Positions 61,106-64,000 of a DNA stretch of 64,000 bases are shown one piece after another (the first letter of the stretch is position 1; the number at the start of each line of letters is the position of its first letter). The stretch covers positions 2,790,001 to 2,854,000 of the forward strand of contig NZ_LR134356.1 in the NCBI RefSeq assembly GCF_900637195.1. Direction: 5' to 3'. Made by a program: the position numbers and the translations under genes. A model generated the notes under the pieces. That model saw only the letters and a list, made by a program, of their open reading frames with translations. It was not told where the DNA came from and ran no database searches. This DNA comes from Mycolicibacterium aurum (lineage in GTDB: Bacteria > Actinomycetota > Actinomycetes > Mycobacteriales > Mycobacteriaceae).

Positions 61106-61983
61106 GCCGGCTGCAGGTTGGGCTTGGGCCCGGCGGGCAGCGAGGCAGGTCCACCCCGCAGCGGGCGCATCTGCTGCAGGGTCGGCGCCACGCGCAGCGG
61201 CCCTCCTTCGACGGCCCGCCAGATGCGCAGCGCCGCCATCCGGACCGGCGCCACCAATCGCTGATCGAACATCATCTGGCTCATCGGGCCGCACACCGAG
61301 ATGGCCGCGACCGCCTCGCCGGGATCACCGATCGGAGCGGCCACGCACCCGAAGCCCGGTACCGATTCCTCGCGGTCGAACGCAATGCCATGTGAGCGAA
61401 CCTTCAGCATTTCGGCGCGGAGTTGGGCAGGTGTGGAGAGCGAGTACTTCGTCCTCCGGGGCATCGGATCGGTGTCGTAGTTACCGATGTCGTGCTCGTC
61501 GGCGAACGCCAGCATCGCCTTGCCCACCGCGGCGCAGTGCGCCGGTTGGCGACCGCCCACCCGAGTGGGAATCGCGGTGGTCATCCGATTCCCGACCTTT
61601 TCCAGATAGACCACGTCGCAACCGTCCAGCAGCGCCAGATGGACGACCAGGCCGGTGGCGGCATGCAGTTCGTGCAGCATCGGAATCGCAGCCTTGTGCA
61701 GGCGGTCTTGATGGACGGCCAGCGATCCGAGTTCGACGAGTCGCATCCCCAGTTCGTAGTCGCGTCCGCTGCGCCGAAGCCAGCGCAGTTGAACCAGCCG
61801 CTCGAGCATCCGGTGCGCAGAGGACCTCGGAAGCCCGGTCCTGCGCACGATCTGGGCGAGAGTGAGCCGGCCAGGCCCGTCGAACGCGTCGAGCACCAGC
61901 GACACCCTGTCGATCACGGCGCTGGGGGTTTCGGCAGCGGATTTACCGGCGGTGGCTGCCGGGTTGTCGATGGTCACGGTCAT
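61102..61983 (-). CDS. IclR-family transcriptional regulator
   Basis: A 293-aa IclR regulator. The winged helix-turn-helix (about 25-85) contains LTLAQIVRRTGLPRSSAHRMLERLVQLRWL. The GAF-like effector domain (about 95-265) has GCDVVYLEKVGNRM, GRQPAHCAAVGKAMLAF and FDREESVPGFGCVAAPIGD, the last a conserved ligand-pocket stretch. It probably senses a pathway intermediate and controls its own operon and neighbours. A palindrome lies 29 bases upstream of its start. Confidence 0.94.
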   Translation of the reverse strand: MTVTIDNPAATAGKSAAETPSAVIDRVSLVLDAFDGPGRLTLAQIVRRTGLPRSSAHRMLERLVQLRWLRRSGRDYELGMRLVELGSLAVHQDRLHKAAIPMLHELHAATGLVVHLALLDGCDVVYLEKVGNRMTTAIPTRVGGRQPAHCAAVGKAMLAFADEHDIGNYDTDPMPRRTKYSLSTPAQLRAEMLKVRSHGIAFDREESVPGFGCVAAPIGDPGEAVAAISVCGPMSQMMFDQRLVAPVRMAALRIWRAVEGGPLRVAPTLQQMRPLRGGPASLPAGPKPNLQPA

Positions 61984-62011
61984 CGGGATCCTCCGGAAAA
62001 CTGATACTCCT

Positions 62012-62029
62012 AATAGGCATATACCTATT
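62012..62029. promoter_or_regulatory. Palindrome in the IclR promoter, candidate autoregulatory operator
   Basis: AATAGG-catata-CCTATT is a perfect 6-bp inverted repeat with a six-base spacer, in an AT-rich stretch of an otherwise GC-rich region, 29-46 bases before the IclR start. Operators of IclR proteins are often palindromes of this length. Confidence 0.55.
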
Positions 62030-62105
62030 GGTCATATAGAACTACCACATCGCTGTGGCTGCTGTCACATAGATGCGCGCTTTGTCAGGGTGTGTCGAAA
62101 TGCCA

Positions 62106-62136
62106 AATCCGGGTGCGCGCCTGGCGCACCCGGATT
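62106..62136 (-). terminator. Hairpin terminator after the KstD-like gene
   Basis: A 13-bp perfect stem (AATCCGGGTGCGC and its complement) around a five-base loop. Read on the minus strand it is followed by a T-rich TTTGGCATTT, so it fits an intrinsic terminator for the operon coming from the right. Confidence 0.7.
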
Positions 62137-62152
62137 CGGTGTTCGGGGGCCC

Positions 62153-63613
62153 TCAGCCCCTGGCTGCGCTCCGACCCGCACGGCGCCCGTAGAAGCTGCC
62201 GTCGCCGAGTGAGATCCCGCTGGCATACCCCCAGGCCGCGACCCCGGCGGCCGAGCGTCCTGCCGCGAACAAGCCGGGAATGGGGTCACCGCTGACATGA
62301 AGCACTTCGGCGTCCAGAGTCGTCGCCAAGCCGCCGAGCGTGAAGCCGCCGGTGCTCTCCCGGAGGTCGATCGCGCCGACCGGAGAACCGATCGGCCGCA
62401 GCCACCGCGCCTTCTTGTGCAGCAGCGGATCCTCGCCACGGGCGGCACCGTCGTTGTAGGCCGCGACGGTGGCCTGCAGGGCGCCCGGGGCGAGGCCGAT
62501 CTCGGATTCCAGATCCTCGACGGTGTCGGCCACCCAGGTCGGTGGCCGCATCATGAGTTGCGGTGACATCGACGCCATGGCCTCGTCCTGAGCGTCACCG
62601 TCGATGATCAGATAGGCAGTGTTGTCCTGGTGATACAGAGTCAGCTGCCCTATCCGACCCGGATAGGTGTCCTCGGCGACATACCGTTGTCCGCGACCGT
62701 TGACCAGGATGCCGCGCACCAGTTGCTGTGGGTCGGCGAAGATGGCGACCTCGGTGGCGTCCATATGTGCCAGATCCGCGCCCAGCGCCTGCGCCATCCG
62801 GATGGCCCGGCCGTCATGCTGTTCGATCGATGCCGCAGGGCGACCGGCGATTCGCGGTGCGTACTGCGCCACCATGGCCTCGTTGTAGGCGAAGCTGCCT
62901 GTCGTCAACACGACGCCGCGTCGGGCCCGGATGGCGATGTCGTCTGCGTACCTTCGGGCCACCAGGCCTACCACTCGACCGTCGGAAGCGACCACGAGGC
63001 GTTGAGCGCGGACGTCGTAGAGAGCGCGCGCACCCGAAGCCGTTGCGGTGTCGACCAGTGGCTTCATCAGCATGAAGCCGGCGCTGGATTCGCCCTGCTT
63101 CTTGTTCGACATCCGGGGGACGTGCCCGCGGGGTGCGGGCGTGGCAATGGTGTTGAACGGGAACGAATTCTCTCCACCGGAGTACATCAGGCCCTGGTCA
63201 CCCATCGGCTCCCAGCCGGGTTCTCCGAAGAATTCGGCCTTGAATGGGACCCCGCAACCGACGAGCCAGTCGAAGTGCGCAACGCTGCCCGCGCAATAGT
63301 CGTCGATGCGCTTCGCGTCGGCGCCCGGTCCCATGGCCACGTTGAGGAAAGCGGCCATGTTGTCGACCGAATCCGTGAATCCGCAGGCGGTCTGCAGGGA
63401 GGTGCCGCCGCCGAGGTAGATGAAACCACCTGCCATGGACGCCGCGCCGCCCCACGAGCCCGTCCGTTCCACGACGAGTACATCTGCCCCCGACCGCGCG
63501 GCTTCCACTGCTGCCGCGGCGCCTGCCACGCCGTACCCGGCGATCACCACGTCGGCCTCGTGGTCCCACTGCGTGATGTCGGATTCCGCAACGGGGACGA
63601 TGTCGGCGGTCAT
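62153..63613 (-). CDS. KstD-like FAD-dependent dehydrogenase
   Basis: A 486-aa flavoprotein. The FAD motif is VVIAGYGVAGAAAAVEAARSG (about 23-43), then GGAASMAGGFIYLGGG. The C-terminal block GLFAAGRSAAGVAAWGYASGISLGDGSFYG has a Tyr and Gly but differs from canonical KstD. It is a third member of the family in the window, with a separate or shifted substrate. It overlaps the dioxygenase gene by four bases. The start MTADIVPVAESDI is preferred over a longer frame into that gene. Confidence 0.88.
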   Translation of the reverse strand: MTADIVPVAESDITQWDHEADVVIAGYGVAGAAAAVEAARSGADVLVVERTGSWGGAASMAGGFIYLGGGTSLQTACGFTDSVDNMAAFLNVAMGPGADAKRIDDYCAGSVAHFDWLVGCGVPFKAEFFGEPGWEPMGDQGLMYSGGENSFPFNTIATPAPRGHVPRMSNKKQGESSAGFMLMKPLVDTATASGARALYDVRAQRLVVASDGRVVGLVARRYADDIAIRARRGVVLTTGSFAYNEAMVAQYAPRIAGRPAASIEQHDGRAIRMAQALGADLAHMDATEVAIFADPQQLVRGILVNGRGQRYVAEDTYPGRIGQLTLYHQDNTAYLIIDGDAQDEAMASMSPQLMMRPPTWVADTVEDLESEIGLAPGALQATVAAYNDGAARGEDPLLHKKARWLRPIGSPVGAIDLRESTGGFTLGGLATTLDAEVLHVSGDPIPGLFAAGRSAAGVAAWGYASGISLGDGSFYGRRAGRSAARG

Positions 63614-64000
63614 GGCCGCATCGCCGCGGGAAGATCGTCGACCCACTGGTGACCCCAGTAGCTGTCGGCGGTGATCTCTTCTGCGGTGTAATAGGTTTCG
63701 TCGACGCGCATGCCCTCGGTGCCGAACTCGATGTCCCAGTCGCCGGGAGCGCGCACGTAGAACGACACCATCTTGTCGTTGGTGTGCCGCCCCAGCGTCG
63801 AGGACAACTGGAAACCGTCCCTGTTGACCCGGTCGAGTGCCTGGCCGACCGCGTCGAGAGCGTCGACCTCCACCATCAGGTGGATCACCCCGGGGTCCCG
63901 CAGCGTCGCGGCCGGGCACAGCGCGAGGCTGTGGTGTCGCTGGTTGACACCGAGGAAGCGTACCCGGACCGGACCGAACTCCGGTGGCACCGGAACGCGG
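63610..64000 (-). CDS. Extradiol ring-cleavage dioxygenase, HsaC/BphC-like (partial, 5' end outside window)
   Basis: The last 129 codons of a type I extradiol dioxygenase; the start lies beyond position 64000. Metal ligands visible are the second His in FLGVNQRHHSLALCP and the Glu in APGDWDIEFGTEGM. Such enzymes cleave catechols next to a hydroxyl group; HsaC acts on the 3,4-dihydroxy product of steroid ring A. It overlaps the KstD-like gene. The presence of a HsaB-like reductase at 39 kb and this enzyme agrees with aromatic ring opening. Confidence 0.9.
   Translation of the reverse strand, partial: RVPVPPEFGPVRVRFLGVNQRHHSLALCPAATLRDPGVIHLMVEVDALDAVGQALDRVNRDGFQLSSTLGRHTNDKMVSFYVRAPGDWDIEFGTEGMRVDETYYTAEEITADSYWGHQWVDDLPAAMRP

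Overview
The window is GC-rich, almost entirely coding, and comes from a mycobacterium, most likely a fast-growing Mycolicibacterium close to the M. smegmatis group. The reasons are a six-component mce operon with two YrbE permeases and two Mce-associated proteins, a PdtaR-type ANTAR regulator, a membrane adenylate cyclase of the Rv1625c type, separate cydD and cydBA genes, and a steroid-type KshA oxygenase. No insertion sequence, phage gene, integrase or CRISPR array is visible. No stretch longer than about 215 bases lacks a gene, tRNA or candidate control element.

Positions 1-4.2 kb carry the cytochrome bd oxidase genes (cydD partial, cydB, cydA) and a DUF308/HdeD-type membrane protein, all on the minus strand. 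Positions 4.4-13.4 kb hold a three-gene polar amino acid ABC transporter, a NarL-type two-component pair, a DUF2339-like membrane protein, a Dps ferritin, the cyclase and a nitrilase-family amidohydrolase. A tRNA with a Leu(CAA) anticodon and pdtaR follow. From memory, cyd - DUF308 protein - cya - pdtaR matches the M. tuberculosis Rv1621c-Rv1626 backbone, with the transporter, two-component and dps genes inserted as in M. smegmatis.

Positions 14.4-19.5 kb are a complete branched-chain amino acid type ABC transporter (binding protein, two permeases, two ATPases), with a 16-bp hairpin after the binding-protein gene. After a DUF167 gene, a small secreted protein and an SDR, positions 21.3-30.5 kb are a full mce operon (yrbEA, yrbEB, mceA-F). 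It is followed by four exported proteins, one of them frameshifted, and two Mce-associated membrane proteins at 34.1-35.5 kb.

Positions 35.5-64.0 kb form a catabolic region that reads as a steroid or steroid-like (polycyclic or isoprenoid) degradation island. It contains a DUF35-thiolase/aldolase pair, a hotdog thioesterase, three KstD-like flavoproteins, a HsaB-like flavin reductase, KshA with a coupled Cys-containing partner, two alpha/beta hydrolases and four further SDR, Old Yellow Enzyme or Baeyer-Villiger oxidoreductases. It also contains an acyl-CoA synthetase - alcohol dehydrogenase - aldehyde dehydrogenase - enoyl-CoA hydratase - paired acyl-CoA dehydrogenase set, and an extradiol dioxygenase cut by the window edge. 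PadR and IclR regulators sit inside it. An exact 20-bp repeat lies at the same distance (42-43 bp) upstream of two separate operons, which suggests a shared regulator. The inferred logic is lipid uptake by Mce, ring attack by KstD/KshA and flavin-dependent oxygenases, meta-cleavage, and CoA-dependent side-chain or ring beta-oxidation. The actual substrate cannot be read from the sequence.
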